Positions 27,327 to 35,340 of a stretch of DNA of 64,000 bases are shown here, piece after piece. The translations under genes and the position numbers were made by a program. Location of the stretch: positions 1 through 64,000 of the forward strand of contig NZ_CACRUY010000015.1 of NCBI RefSeq assembly GCF_902652685.1, in the 5' to 3' direction. A model generated the notes under the pieces. The model made no database searches. It was not told where the DNA came from and saw nothing but the letters and a program-made list of their open reading frames with translations. Position 1 is the stretch's first letter. Each line of letters begins with the position of its first letter. This stretch comes from Mycobacterium sp. Marseille-P9652 (GTDB taxonomy: Bacteria; Actinomycetota; Actinomycetes; Mycobacteriales; Mycobacteriaceae).

Positions 27327-28369
27327 CGAATCCCCAGGGCCCCCAGGGACCATCTAACGAAGGCCCGTCGACGTGGGCCCGTCCAGGGAACCAAGGCCCC
27401 TTCGGCCAGCCGCCCACCGAGCGCCCCACGGAACGCATCAACACCGCAGGCCCGGGCCAGGCGCCGCAGACCGCACCCGGTCAGCTGCCCGGACAGACCG
27501 AACGCATCGCCGCGCCGCAGACCAACACGCAGCAGCCCGGCTACGCGCCCCCTCCGCCCACTCCTCCGGCGGGCCCCACGGAGCGCATCCCCGCCCAGGG
27601 CGAGGAGCCGGAACCCGGTAAGCGCAAGCGGGGCTTCCTCCGCGACCCGCTGTCCATCCTGCTGATCTGCATCATCATTTTCGCCCTCGTGATCGCCGGC
27701 CTGATCGGCGCCGAGCTCTACGTCCGGCACGTCGCCGACACCAAGGTCGCCCAGGCCGTCGCCTGCGAGGTCAAGGACCAGGCCACCGCGTCGTTCGGCG
27801 TCACGCCGCTGATGCTGTGGCAGCAGGCGACCAAGCACTACACCAACATCTCGGTGTCGACGGCCGGCAACAACATCCGCGACGCCAAGGGCATGAAGCT
27901 CAACCTCAACATCAAGGACGTCAGGCTGAACAAGACCGCCGACTCCAAGGGCACGATCGGCTCGCTGGACGCCAGCATCTCCTGGACCAACGACGGCATC
28001 AAGGAGTCGGTGCAGAACGCGGTCCCGGTCCTGGGCCCGTTCGTCACGAACTCCGTGACCTCTCATCCCAGTGACGGCACCATCGAGCTGAAGGGCATGC
28101 TGGAGAACATCACCGCCAAGCCCGTGGTGTCCGGCGGGGGCCTGCAGCTGCAGATCGTCACCTTCAATGCGCTGGGCTTCACGCTGCCCAAGGAGTCCGT
28201 GCAGTCGACGCTGGACGACTTCACGGCGAACTTCACCAAGAACTACCCGCTGGGCATCCACGCGGACAGCGTGCAGGTGACCGATTCCGGTGTGACGGCG
28301 CACTTTTCGACGCAGAACGCGACCATCCCCACCGGCAACAACAACGACCCCTGCTTCGCCAACCTCTGA
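27323..28369 (+). CDS. Membrane-anchored DUF2993 (LmeA-like) protein with TERI-repeat tail (Rv0479c ortholog)
   Basis: 348 residues. Residues 1-100 are Pro/Gln/Gly-rich cytoplasmic sequence with three T-E-R-I repeats (about 37, 59 and 86). A single helix follows at 109-131 (SILLICIIIFALVIAGLIGA) and then an extracytoplasmic DUF2993 domain (TKVAQAVACEVKDQATASFG, FVTNSVTSHPSDGTIELKG) as in LmeA, a lipid-binding protein of mannan synthesis. There is one Cys pair in the domain (near 149 and 344). It is probably a periplasmic lipid binder. GTG 27323 overlaps the nitrilase stop. It is convergent with deoC, 10 bases apart. Confidence 0.85.
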   Translation: MTNPQGPQGPSNEGPSTWARPGNQGPFGQPPTERPTERINTAGPGQAPQTAPGQLPGQTERIAAPQTNTQQPGYAPPPPTPPAGPTERIPAQGEEPEPGKRKRGFLRDPLSILLICIIIFALVIAGLIGAELYVRHVADTKVAQAVACEVKDQATASFGVTPLMLWQQATKHYTNISVSTAGNNIRDAKGMKLNLNIKDVRLNKTADSKGTIGSLDASISWTNDGIKESVQNAVPVLGPFVTNSVTSHPSDGTIELKGMLENITAKPVVSGGGLQLQIVTFNALGFTLPKESVQSTLDDFTANFTKNYPLGIHADSVQVTDSGVTAHFSTQNATIPTGNNNDPCFANL

Positions 28370-28379
28370 CGGCGGGCTC

Positions 28380-29066
28380 CTAGTCGAGCCCGTCGAGCAC
28401 CGCACGGGTGCCCGAGAGGCCCAGCCGGGTGGCGCCCGCGTCGATCATGGCGACCGCGTCGTCGGCCGTGCGGATGCCCCCGCTGGCCTTGACCCCCAGC
28501 CGCCCGCCGACGGCGTCAGCCATCACGGCAACGGCGCGCACGGACGCGCCGCCCGCGGGATGGAAACCGGTGGACGTCTTCACGAAGTCGGCGCCGGCCT
28601 CTTGCGCGGCGCGGCATACGGCCGCCAACGTGTGGCCGTCGTCGAGCGGTAGCAGGACCGCCGACTCGACGATCACCTTGAGCAGCGCGTCCGGGACGCC
28701 GGCACGCACCGCCTCGACGTCGGAGCGCACCGCGTCGACGTCGCCGGCCAGCGCGGCGCCCACGTCGATCACCATGTCGACCTCGGCGGCGCCGGCCGCC
28801 ACGGCCAGCGCGGCCTCGTGCGCCTTCACCTCCGGCACGTGCTTGCCCGACGGAAATCCCGCCACGGTGGCAACGCGGACCCCGCCGACGCCTGAGGCGC
28901 ACCGCACGGCGATGGGCACCATAGACGGTGACACGCACACCGCCCACACGCCCAGTTCGGCCGCCTCGGCGACCAGTGCCGCGACGTCTGCCGGGGTGGC
29001 CTCGGGCTTGAGCAGGGTGTGGTCGACGAGCGCCGCCACCTGGGCCCGCGTGGGCCGGGCCGTCAC
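28380..29066 (-). CDS. deoC: Deoxyribose-phosphate aldolase
   Basis: 228 residues. DeoC TIM barrel with [35 protein letters not shown] (Asp101 region), Schiff-base Lys163 in [13 protein letters not shown] and Lys193 in VKASGGIRT. It cleaves 2-deoxyribose-5-phosphate to glyceraldehyde-3-phosphate and acetaldehyde. GTG 29066 overlaps the Rv0477 stop in GTGA and fixes the start. Full length. Confidence 0.94.
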   Translation of the reverse strand: MTARPTRAQVAALVDHTLLKPEATPADVAALVAEAAELGVWAVCVSPSMVPIAVRCASGVGGVRVATVAGFPSGKHVPEVKAHEAALAVAAGAAEVDMVIDVGAALAGDVDAVRSDVEAVRAGVPDALLKVIVESAVLLPLDDGHTLAAVCRAAQEAGADFVKTSTGFHPAGGASVRAVAVMADAVGGRLGVKASGGIRTADDAVAMIDAGATRLGLSGTRAVLDGLD

Positions 29067-29500
29067 CGGAACGCTTCTTCGGGCGCGCCGGGGTTGCAGC
29101 CGGACGCGACCATCTCGGCGTCGTCGACCACCGGCCGCCACGGCTCGAGGTTCCAGCTGACCTTGCCCGGCTGCACCAGTTCGGCGAACTGCCAGTGACA
29201 CAGGAACTGCGCGCGCATGCCGGGCGAGTCGGCGTCGGGCGACAGCGCGAGCACCTCGCCCCACGCCTCGTCCGCGGATGGCCCGGTTGGGTCCTGGCGG
29301 GCGGCCAGCCGCCCGGACGGGGTCGGGAACACCCGCAGGCTGGGTAGCCCGGCCCACTGGCCCCATTGCGTGTGATCGACGAACGGCGGCAAAGGGGTCG
29401 AGGGGCTGGCCGCAAAACCCGGGGCGGCCCGGCCGGATGCCGTGACCGGCGGCGCGACGAACAGGACGGCGAGGGCCGCCGCCGTCAGCACGAGCCTCAT
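29063..29500 (-). CDS. Small secreted DUF2599-type protein (Rv0477 ortholog)
   Basis: 145 residues. Signal peptide [23 protein letters not shown], then a short domain with [25 protein letters not shown] and two cysteines (FLCHWQF and ASGCNPG) that could form a disulfide in the exported protein. ATG 29500 puts the signal peptide at the N-terminus; a longer frame to 29572 has no export signal at its start. Four bases after Rv0476 and coupled to deoC. Function unknown. Confidence 0.85.
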   Translation of the reverse strand: MRLVLTAAALAVLFVAPPVTASGRAAPGFAASPSTPLPPFVDHTQWGQWAGLPSLRVFPTPSGRLAARQDPTGPSADEAWGEVLALSPDADSPGMRAQFLCHWQFAELVQPGKVSWNLEPWRPVVDDAEMVASGCNPGAPEEAFR

Positions 29501-29504
29501 CCCG

Positions 29505-29792
29505 CTAGCGCGACTTCCCCTGGATCTCGAGAAGTTTCGGCCGCACGTCGACCAGGTAGACGCCGGCGGCACAGGCGGCGATCGCCATGCCGAGGACGCC
29601 GAAAACGAAGCTCAGGATCGAGGTCAGGGCGACCGCGCCACCGAGGATCACCAGCCACACCGGCTTGGTCAGCTTCTCGGCGGCGGTATAGGCGTCGGGC
29701 CGTTGCAGCGCCGCGTGCACGAACGCGTACACCGCCGTCACGAGGACGGCGATCTGCAGGACCAGCATGACGGTACCGACGAGGTGGTTCAC
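29505..29792 (-). CDS. Small membrane protein DUF2516 (Rv0476 ortholog)
   Basis: 95 residues with three predicted helices: [41 protein letters not shown] and [17 protein letters not shown]. The short C-terminal cytoplasmic tail is basic. DUF2516 is an actinobacterial family of unknown function. It lies between hbhA and Rv0477 on the same strand. Confidence 0.85.
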   Translation of the reverse strand: MNHLVGTVMLVLQIAVLVTAVYAFVHAALQRPDAYTAAEKLTKPVWLVILGGAVALTSILSFVFGVLGMAIAACAAGVYLVDVRPKLLEIQGKSR

Positions 29793-29820
29793 GCCTTAAG
29801 GGTATGCGGGCGCTATCGAA

Positions 29821-29862
29821 AACGTCGACTCGGAGTCGCCGTGTTGGTGCGGCGACTCCGAG
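29821..29862 (-). terminator. Terminator after hbhA
   Basis: A perfect 13-bp stem, CTCGGAGTCGCCG (29829-29841) with CGGCGACTCCGAG (29850-29862), has an 8-base loop. Read on the minus strand it is followed by TCGACGTTTTCG. It sits about 40 bases past the hbhA stop and before Rv0476. Confidence 0.7.
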
Positions 29863-29902
29863 CCGGGTGTCCGGTCGTTGCCGAGTCGAACTCGGCGTCC
29901 GA

Positions 29903-30505
29903 CTACTTCTGGGTGACCTTCTTGGCCGACGCCTTCTTGGCGGGAGCCTTCTTGGCGGGCGCCTTCTTGGCCGGGGCCTTCTTGGCCACATCCTTAGCGG
30001 CCTTGCCCGACTCCTCGGCCTTCTTGGGCAGCTCGATGCCGACCAGCTTGGCGGCGCGCTCACCCACGGCGCGGGTCTGCGACGCGACGGTGCCGAGGGC
30101 CTCCTGCGTCAGCTCCACCGCCTGGTCGACGTAGCCTTCGGCGCGCGCGGACGCGTCCTCGAGGGCCGGCTGGCTGCGCAGCCGCTCCAGGGCGGCCTCG
30201 CCGCGCTTGACCAGCTCGTTGTACCGGCTGGTCGCGGCCTCGAGGTAGCCCTCGGCCGCCTTGCGCAGCTCCTCGGGGGTGAACCGCTCGCGCAGCTCGG
30301 TGAACTGCTCGGGCAGGTCCTCCTGCAGCTTGGTCAGGCGGGCGCGGCGATCCTCGACCCGGCTGCGGGTCTCGGTGCGGGTCTCCTCGGCCCGCTCGCG
30401 CAGGTTGGCGATCAGGTCGTTGACGGTAGCAAGCGCCAGGTCGGCCGCGCCCAGCGCCGCCAGCAACGCCGCGCGCACGTCGTCGATGTTGGAGTTCTCA
30501 GCCAT
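29903..30505 (-). CDS. hbhA: Heparin-binding hemagglutinin HbhA
   Basis: 200 residues, the family length. N-terminal short hydrophobic helix ([20 protein letters not shown]), a long coiled coil (about 30-150, e.g. [20 protein letters not shown]) and a Lys/Ala/Pro C-terminal tail ([14 protein letters not shown]) that binds heparan sulfate and is methylated in M. tuberculosis (established). It is an adhesin for epithelial cells and a lipid-body protein. Purine-rich GAAAGGAAAAAA lies just before ATG 30505. It is 58 bases after Rv0474. Confidence 0.95.
   Translation of the reverse strand: MAENSNIDDVRAALLAALGAADLALATVNDLIANLRERAEETRTETRSRVEDRRARLTKLQEDLPEQFTELRERFTPEELRKAAEGYLEAATSRYNELVKRGEAALERLRSQPALEDASARAEGYVDQAVELTQEALGTVASQTRAVGERAAKLVGIELPKKAEESGKAAKDVAKKAPAKKAPAKKAPAKKASAKKVTQK
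29931..29990. repeat. Four 15-bp tandem units coding the HbhA Lys-rich tail
   Basis: Units start at 29931, 29946, 29961 and 29976, each beginning GCCTTCTTGG. On the minus strand they encode repeats of the PAKKA type. Unit number sets the number of heparin-binding repeats and can change by slippage. Confidence 0.85.
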
Positions 30506-30563
30506 GGTTTTTTCCTTTCATAATTTCTTCGTTATCAGCGTTACTCGTAGATGTTCTTCGGAG

Positions 30564-30998
30564 CTAGGGGAGTTTGGTCCCTTCCTCCGGTGCCGCCGAA
30601 GGCGCCGCTATCTGGTCGTCCTCGCCCTCCGCCGCTTCGTTCTGTTGGGTGAAGGAGGAGTAGATGTCGAGCAGCACCTGCTTCTGGCGCTCGGTGAGCG
30701 CCAGGTCGGTGACGATGGCGTCGCGCACCTGGCTCTTCTCGGAAGGCTCCAGGATCCCGGCGCGGACATAGAGGACCTCGGCCGAGATCCGCAGCGCCTT
30801 GGCGATCTGGTTCAGGACGTCCGCGGACGGCTTGCGCAGTCCGCGCTCGACCTGACTCAGGTACGGGTTGCTGACGCCCGACCGCTCGGCGAGCTGACGT
30901 ACGGACACCTGCGCGTTCTCCCGCAGGTCCCGGATGAAGCTGCCGATATCGGAGGCGGCCGTGGACACCTTCGCGGAGAGCTTCTCCTCGGGGGCCAT
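30564..30998 (-). CDS. XRE-family regulator (Rv0474 ortholog)
   Basis: 144 residues. An HTH_3 domain at about 17-77 (IRDLRENAQVSVRQLAERSG, PYLSQVERGLRKPSADVL) precedes a helical tail that ends in an acidic, Ala/Pro-rich stretch. The M. tuberculosis ortholog was reported as a copper-responsive repressor of rpoB (recalled). No Cys is present in this protein, so direct metal binding would need His/Asp/Glu. Nested inverted repeats lie 49-80 bases upstream (31047-31078). It is between Rv0473 and hbhA on the same strand. Confidence 0.88.
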   Translation of the reverse strand: MAPEEKLSAKVSTAASDIGSFIRDLRENAQVSVRQLAERSGVSNPYLSQVERGLRKPSADVLNQIAKALRISAEVLYVRAGILEPSEKSQVRDAIVTDLALTERQKQVLLDIYSSFTQQNEAAEGEDDQIAAPSAAPEEGTKLP

Positions 30999-31046
30999 GA
31001 CGTTCTCCTGCTGATCGACGGTGATGCCGGCACCAGGATACGGCCA

Positions 31047-31078
31047 AGTGCTTGCTATTGCAAGCAGTTGTTAGCACT
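31047..31078 (-). promoter_or_regulatory. Nested inverted repeats upstream of Rv0474
   Basis: TGCTTGC-TATT-GCAAGCA is a perfect dyad at 31049-31066, and AGTGCT (31047-31052) pairs with AGCACT (31073-31078). Both lie between the Rv0473 stop and the Rv0474 start. XRE regulators bind such short dyads, so this is a candidate autoregulatory operator. Confidence 0.5.
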
Positions 31079-31079
31079 C

Positions 31080-32396
31080 CTAGAAGAGCAGCTGCGCCAC
31101 CGCGTAGATGACCAGGCCCGCGAGCGAGCCCACGACCGTCCCGTTGATCCGGATGAACTGCAGGTCACGCCCCACGTGCAGCTCGATCCGCCGGCTGGCT
31201 TCGCCGGCGTCCCAGCGCTCGATCGTGTCGGTGATGATGGCCGTGATCTCCACCCCGTACTGCGAGACGAGGTGCTGCGCGGCGCGCACCAGCCAGTTGT
31301 CGACCTTGTCGCGCAGGTCGGCGTCGTCGCGCAACGACTCGCCGATGCGGACCACCGTGTCGCAGATGCGGCTGCGCAAGGCGCTCGACGGGTCGTCGAC
31401 GCCCTCCAGCACGAGCCGCTTGAGCGTCTTCCACGCCGTCGCGGCCGCGTTGGCGATCTCGTCGCGCGCCATCAGCTGCTCTTTGATCTCCTCGGCGCGC
31501 GTGATGGTCGCCGCGTCATTCTGCAGGTCGTCGGCGAACTCGAACAGGAACCGCGTCGCCGACCGGCGCAGCTCGTGGTCGGGATTGCGGCGGACCTTGT
31601 CGGTGAAGTCCATCAGCTCGCGGTGGATCCGGTCGCCGACCAGGTGGTCGACGAACCGGGGCGACCAACTCGGCGAGTCGCGCTCGACCACCCGCTGGAT
31701 CACCTCCCCGGCGTTCAGCGACCAGTGGAACGCCCGGTCGGCCAGCAACTGGATCAGCGCCTCCTGGCGGTTCTCGGCGAGCAGGGTGCCCAGGACCCGG
31801 CCGACCGGCGGGCCCCACTGCGGCTCGGCGATGCGGCGCACGATCATCCGGTCGATCACGTGCTGGACGTCGTCGTCCCGCAACAGCTCCACCAGCACGC
31901 GCAGCACCGTCGCCGTCTCGCTCGCCACCCGCTGGGCGTGGGCGGTGTCCGAGAGCCACTTGCCGAGCCGGCCGGCCACCTCGGCGTCGCGCAGCTTGGT
32001 TTCCACCACGGGCGGCGACAGGAAGTTCTCCCGGACGAAGGTGCCGAGGCCCTCCCCCAGCTGATCCTTCTTGCGCTTGATGATCGCGGTGTGCGGGATC
32101 GGGATGCCCAGCGGGTGCTTGAACAGCGCGGTGACGGCGAACCAGTCGGCCAGGGCGCCCACCATGCCGGCTTCCGCCGCGGCCCCGACGTAGCCGATCC
32201 AGGCGGCCGTGTAGCCGTGCGCCTGCGCCCACCGGCAGGCGAGGAACGCGATGGTGGCGCCGATCAGGAAGCTCAGCGCCACGATCTTCATCCGGCGCAG
32301 CGCCACCCGTCGCTCGGCGTCGGCCTCCGGGTCGGCGCCGGCGAACGATTCCGCCAACGACGTGTGCGCCCGCTGGGCCTCGGCTCTGTGTGCCAC
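31080..32396 (-). CDS. DUF445 membrane protein (Rv0473 ortholog)
   Basis: 438 residues. Two N-terminal membrane helices (MKIVALSFLIGATIAFLACRW, WIGYVGAAAEAGMVGALADWF) and one at the C-terminus (TVVGSLAGLVIYAVAQLLF) flank a large helical domain. The DUF445 start ADWFAVTALFKHPLG with PHTAIIKRKKDQLGEGLG is clear. The family (YjiN/YheB) has no firm function. ATG 32396 faces madR 138 bases away. Confidence 0.87.
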   Translation of the reverse strand: MAHRAEAQRAHTSLAESFAGADPEADAERRVALRRMKIVALSFLIGATIAFLACRWAQAHGYTAAWIGYVGAAAEAGMVGALADWFAVTALFKHPLGIPIPHTAIIKRKKDQLGEGLGTFVRENFLSPPVVETKLRDAEVAGRLGKWLSDTAHAQRVASETATVLRVLVELLRDDDVQHVIDRMIVRRIAEPQWGPPVGRVLGTLLAENRQEALIQLLADRAFHWSLNAGEVIQRVVERDSPSWSPRFVDHLVGDRIHRELMDFTDKVRRNPDHELRRSATRFLFEFADDLQNDAATITRAEEIKEQLMARDEIANAAATAWKTLKRLVLEGVDDPSSALRSRICDTVVRIGESLRDDADLRDKVDNWLVRAAQHLVSQYGVEITAIITDTIERWDAGEASRRIELHVGRDLQFIRINGTVVGSLAGLVIYAVAQLLF

Positions 32397-32534
32397 CAGT
32401 CCATCATGTCTCGCCGCGCCGAATATGTGTGACGACCCCGTGCGGCAAGCACCTCGCCAGCGCGCCGGCGTGCACCAAGCAGAGCCCCGGAAGCCGTAAT
32501 ATCAGGGGCGTCTAGTGAATGGAATTCGGCGACT

Positions 32535-33254
32535 GTGGCAGAGAGACTCCCGGCTGTGACCGTCAAGATGGACGGGCGTAAGCGACGCTGGCACCAGCAC
32601 AAGGTGGAGCGACGCAACGAGCTGGTCGACGGCACGATCGTTGCCATCCGCCGACTCGGCCGCTTCCTGAGCATGGACGAGATCGCCGCCGAGATCGGCG
32701 TCTCCAAGACGGTGCTCTACCGCTACTTCGTCGACAAGAACGACCTGACGACCGCCGTGCTGATGCGCTTCGCGCAGACGACCCTGATCCCCAACATGGC
32801 CGGGGCGCTCTCCTCCGAGCTGGACGGCTTCGACCTGACCCGCGAGATCATCCGGGTGTACGTCGAGACCGTCGCCGACGAGCCCGAGCCGTACCGGTTC
32901 GTGATGGCCAACAGTTCGCCCACCAAGAGCAAGGTGATCGCCGACTCGGAGCGGATCATCGCCCGCATGCTCGCGATGATGCTCCGCCGGCGCATGCAGG
33001 AGGCCGGCATGGACACCGGCGGCGTCGAGCCGTGGGCCTACATGATCGTCGGCGGCGTGCAGCTGGCCACCCACTCCTGGGTCTCCGACCCGCGGATGAG
33101 CGCCGAAGAGCTGATCGACTACCTGACGATGCTGAGCTGGAGCGCGATCTGCGGCATCGTCGAGGCCGGCGGGTCGCTGGAGAAGTTCCGGGAGCAGCCG
33201 CACCCCTCCCCGATCGTGCCGCCGCGAGAAGACGGCAACGGCTCCCCGCGGTAG
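32535..33254 (+). CDS. madR: TetR-family regulator MadR (Rv0472c ortholog)
   Basis: 239 residues. The TetR helix-turn-helix is FLSMDEIAAEIGVSKTVLYR at about 45-65 and the ligand domain follows. It matches Rv0472c, described as MadR, the repressor of the acyl-ACP desaturase genes desA1 and desA2 in mycolic-acid synthesis, released by long-chain acyl-CoA. Placement next to pcaA fits a mycolate theme. GTG 32535 start; an ATG 11 codons in is possible. The C-terminus is Pro-rich. Confidence 0.85.
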   Translation: MAERLPAVTVKMDGRKRRWHQHKVERRNELVDGTIVAIRRLGRFLSMDEIAAEIGVSKTVLYRYFVDKNDLTTAVLMRFAQTTLIPNMAGALSSELDGFDLTREIIRVYVETVADEPEPYRFVMANSSPTKSKVIADSERIIARMLAMMLRRRMQEAGMDTGGVEPWAYMIVGGVQLATHSWVSDPRMSAEELIDYLTMLSWSAICGIVEAGGSLEKFREQPHPSPIVPPREDGNGSPR

Positions 33255-33429
33255 CTCCGGCCTGCGTTTTTTGCCTATTTCGACACCCTTGTGTGACCAG
33301 AATCCGCGGTCTGGAGGCGGACTTGGCGCTCGCGAACCGCTAGCATGCAGGGGATGCATCGGGGGGAGCCGGGTTCGCGCCGCACAGGCCGCCCGTCGTC
33401 GCTTCGCGTATAGAAAGGCCCGTTTAGTT

Positions 33430-34293
33430 ATGTCTGTGGAGCTCACGCCGCATTTCGGAAACGTCCAAGCCCATTACGACCTGTCGGACGACTTCTTCCG
33501 GCTGTTCCTCGACCCGACGCAGACCTACAGCTGCGCGTACTTCGAGCGCGACGACATGACCCTGGAAGAGGCACAGCTCGCCAAGATCGACCTCGCGCTG
33601 GGCAAGCTGAATCTGAAGCCGGGCATGACGCTGCTGGACATCGGCTGCGGCTGGGGGGCGACCATGCGGCGCGCCATCGAGCGCTACGACGTCAACGTCG
33701 TCGGCCTCACGCTGTCGGAGAACCAGGCCGCCCACGTGGACAAGATGTTCTCGGAGATGGACACCCCGCGCAGCCGGCAGGTGCTGTTGGAGGGTTGGGA
33801 GAAGTTCGACGAGCCCGTCGACCGCATCGTCTCGATCGGCGCGTTCGAGCACTTCGGCCGTCAGCGTTGGGGCCACTTCTTCGAGATGGCCTACAAGGTC
33901 CTGCCGGCCGACGGCATCATGCTGCTGCACACGATTTCGCGCCCCACCTTCAAGGAAGCGCGGGCGAAGGGCGTGACGCTGACCCACGAGATCGTGCACT
34001 TCACGCAGTTCATCCTGGCCGAGATCTTCCCGGGCGGCTGGCTCCCGACGGCCGCGCTGGTCGAGGAGCACGCCGAGGGAGCCGGGTTCAGGGTGACGCG
34101 CGTGCAGTCGCTGCAGCTGCACTACGCCCGCACGCTGGAGATCTGGGCGGCCGCGCTGGAGGCCAACAAGGACCAGGCGATCGCCATCCAGTCGGAGGAG
34201 GTCTACGACCGCTACATGAAGTACCTGACCGGCTGCGCGAAGCTGTTCCGCGACGGCGCCACCGACGTCTGCCAGTTCACCTGCGAGAAGTAG
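33430..34293 (+). CDS. pcaA: Cyclopropane mycolic acid synthase PcaA
   Basis: 287 residues, identical in length to PcaA (Rv0470c). SAM motif [13 protein letters not shown] (about 68-80), active-site loop SIGAFEHFGRQ and C-terminal YDRYMKYLTGCAKLFRD. PcaA makes the proximal cis-cyclopropane of alpha-mycolates and is needed for cording and persistence in M. tuberculosis. ATG 33430. It ends only 4 bases from the end of the convergent fadB2; H37Rv has umaA in between. Confidence 0.93.
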   Translation: MSVELTPHFGNVQAHYDLSDDFFRLFLDPTQTYSCAYFERDDMTLEEAQLAKIDLALGKLNLKPGMTLLDIGCGWGATMRRAIERYDVNVVGLTLSENQAAHVDKMFSEMDTPRSRQVLLEGWEKFDEPVDRIVSIGAFEHFGRQRWGHFFEMAYKVLPADGIMLLHTISRPTFKEARAKGVTLTHEIVHFTQFILAEIFPGGWLPTAALVEEHAEGAGFRVTRVQSLQLHYARTLEIWAAALEANKDQAIAIQSEEVYDRYMKYLTGCAKLFRDGATDVCQFTCEK

Positions 34294-34297
34294 GCCG

Positions 34298-35161
34298 CTA
34301 GTACGTGTAGAAGCCCCGGCCGGACTTCTTGCCCAGCCGGCCGGCTTCGACCATGCGCAGCAGCAGCGGCGGCGGCCCGTAGAGCGGCTCCTTGAACTCC
34401 TCGTAGAGCTTGTCCGCGATCAGCTTGAGGGTGTCCAAGCCGACGAGGTCGGACAGCCGCAGCGGGCCCATCGGGTGCGACAGCCCGGCCACCACGGCCT
34501 TGTCGACGTCCTCGATCGTGGCGAACCCGGCCTCCACCATCCGGATCGCCGAGAGCAGGTAGGGCACCAGCAGGGCGTTCACCACAAAGCCCGACCGGTC
34601 GGAACACCGCACCACCTGCTTGCCGAGGACGGCGCCGGCGAACTTCTCGGTGCGCGCCGCCGCGGCCTCGTCGGTGACCAGCGTGCTGACCAGCTCGACG
34701 AGCGGCAGCACCGGCACCGGGTTGAAGAAGTGCAGGCCGAGCACGCGCTGCGGGTTCTTGGTGGCCGCGGCGATCTTCATGATCGGGATGCTCGAGGTGT
34801 TCGACGCCAGGACGGCGTCGGGGTCGCTGACCACTCGGTCGAGGTCGGCGAAGACCTGCGCCTTGACGGCCTCGTCCTCGACGATCGCCTCGATCACCAG
34901 CTGGCGGTCGGCCAGGTCGTTGATGTCGGTGGTGAAGGTGAGCTTGCCCAGGGCGCGGTCGCGCTCCCGCTCGGTCACCTTGCCGGCGCTGACGCCGCGG
35001 TCCAGCGACTTCACGATGCGGTTGCGGCCCGCCGTGATGAGCGCCTCGGTTGGCTCGAACACCGTCACGCCGACGCCGGCACGCACCGAGACCTCGGCGA
35101 TGCCGGATCCCATCTGCCCGGCCCCGACGACCCCTACCCGCTCGATCGCTGCGTCACTCAC
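34298..35161 (-). CDS. fadB2: 3-hydroxybutyryl-CoA dehydrogenase FadB2
   Basis: 287 residues. NAD-binding GVVGAGQMGSGIAEVSVRAG, catalytic region VLASNTSSIPIMKIA, the HFFNPVPVLPLVELV motif with the active His, and SGFVVNALLVPYLL. It oxidises 3-hydroxybutyryl-CoA in the last turn of beta-oxidation or runs in reverse for butanoate metabolism. GTG 35161 gives the conserved SDAAIERVGVVG N-terminus. It is 179 bases after icl on the same strand, with an RNA hairpin between. Confidence 0.92.
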   Translation of the reverse strand: MSDAAIERVGVVGAGQMGSGIAEVSVRAGVGVTVFEPTEALITAGRNRIVKSLDRGVSAGKVTERERDRALGKLTFTTDINDLADRQLVIEAIVEDEAVKAQVFADLDRVVSDPDAVLASNTSSIPIMKIAAATKNPQRVLGLHFFNPVPVLPLVELVSTLVTDEAAAARTEKFAGAVLGKQVVRCSDRSGFVVNALLVPYLLSAIRMVEAGFATIEDVDKAVVAGLSHPMGPLRLSDLVGLDTLKLIADKLYEEFKEPLYGPPPLLLRMVEAGRLGKKSGRGFYTY

Positions 35162-35202
35162 TGGTCTGTGTCTCCCGAGTCGTGTTGTCGTGCATCGCAA
35201 TA

Positions 35203-35231
35203 GACCCCACCCGGGGTAGCCGGGCGGGGCC
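35203..35231 (-). other. 12-bp RNA hairpin between icl and fadB2
   Basis: In minus-strand RNA, bases 35231-35220 pair with 35214-35203 as a 12-bp GC stem with two G-U pairs and a 5-base loop. No U-tract follows. It stands 42 bases before the fadB2 GTG and could be a partial terminator or a processing/stability element that sets the icl:fadB2 ratio. Confidence 0.5.
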
Positions 35232-35340
35232 TATGCTACTTCAGCTTCTAACCCTTACGCCGAGCGTGCATTCAGCGCGAAAAATCGGTCGAATATTCGC
35301 AACAGGTGCACGTTCGGCGAAGGATCAGTGGCTCACCAGA

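Noticed and set aside
30261-32432. 723-codon plus-strand open frame opposite hbhA, Rv0474 and Rv0473
   Set aside because: It runs across three recognised genes and two intergenic gaps and has shadow-frame composition.
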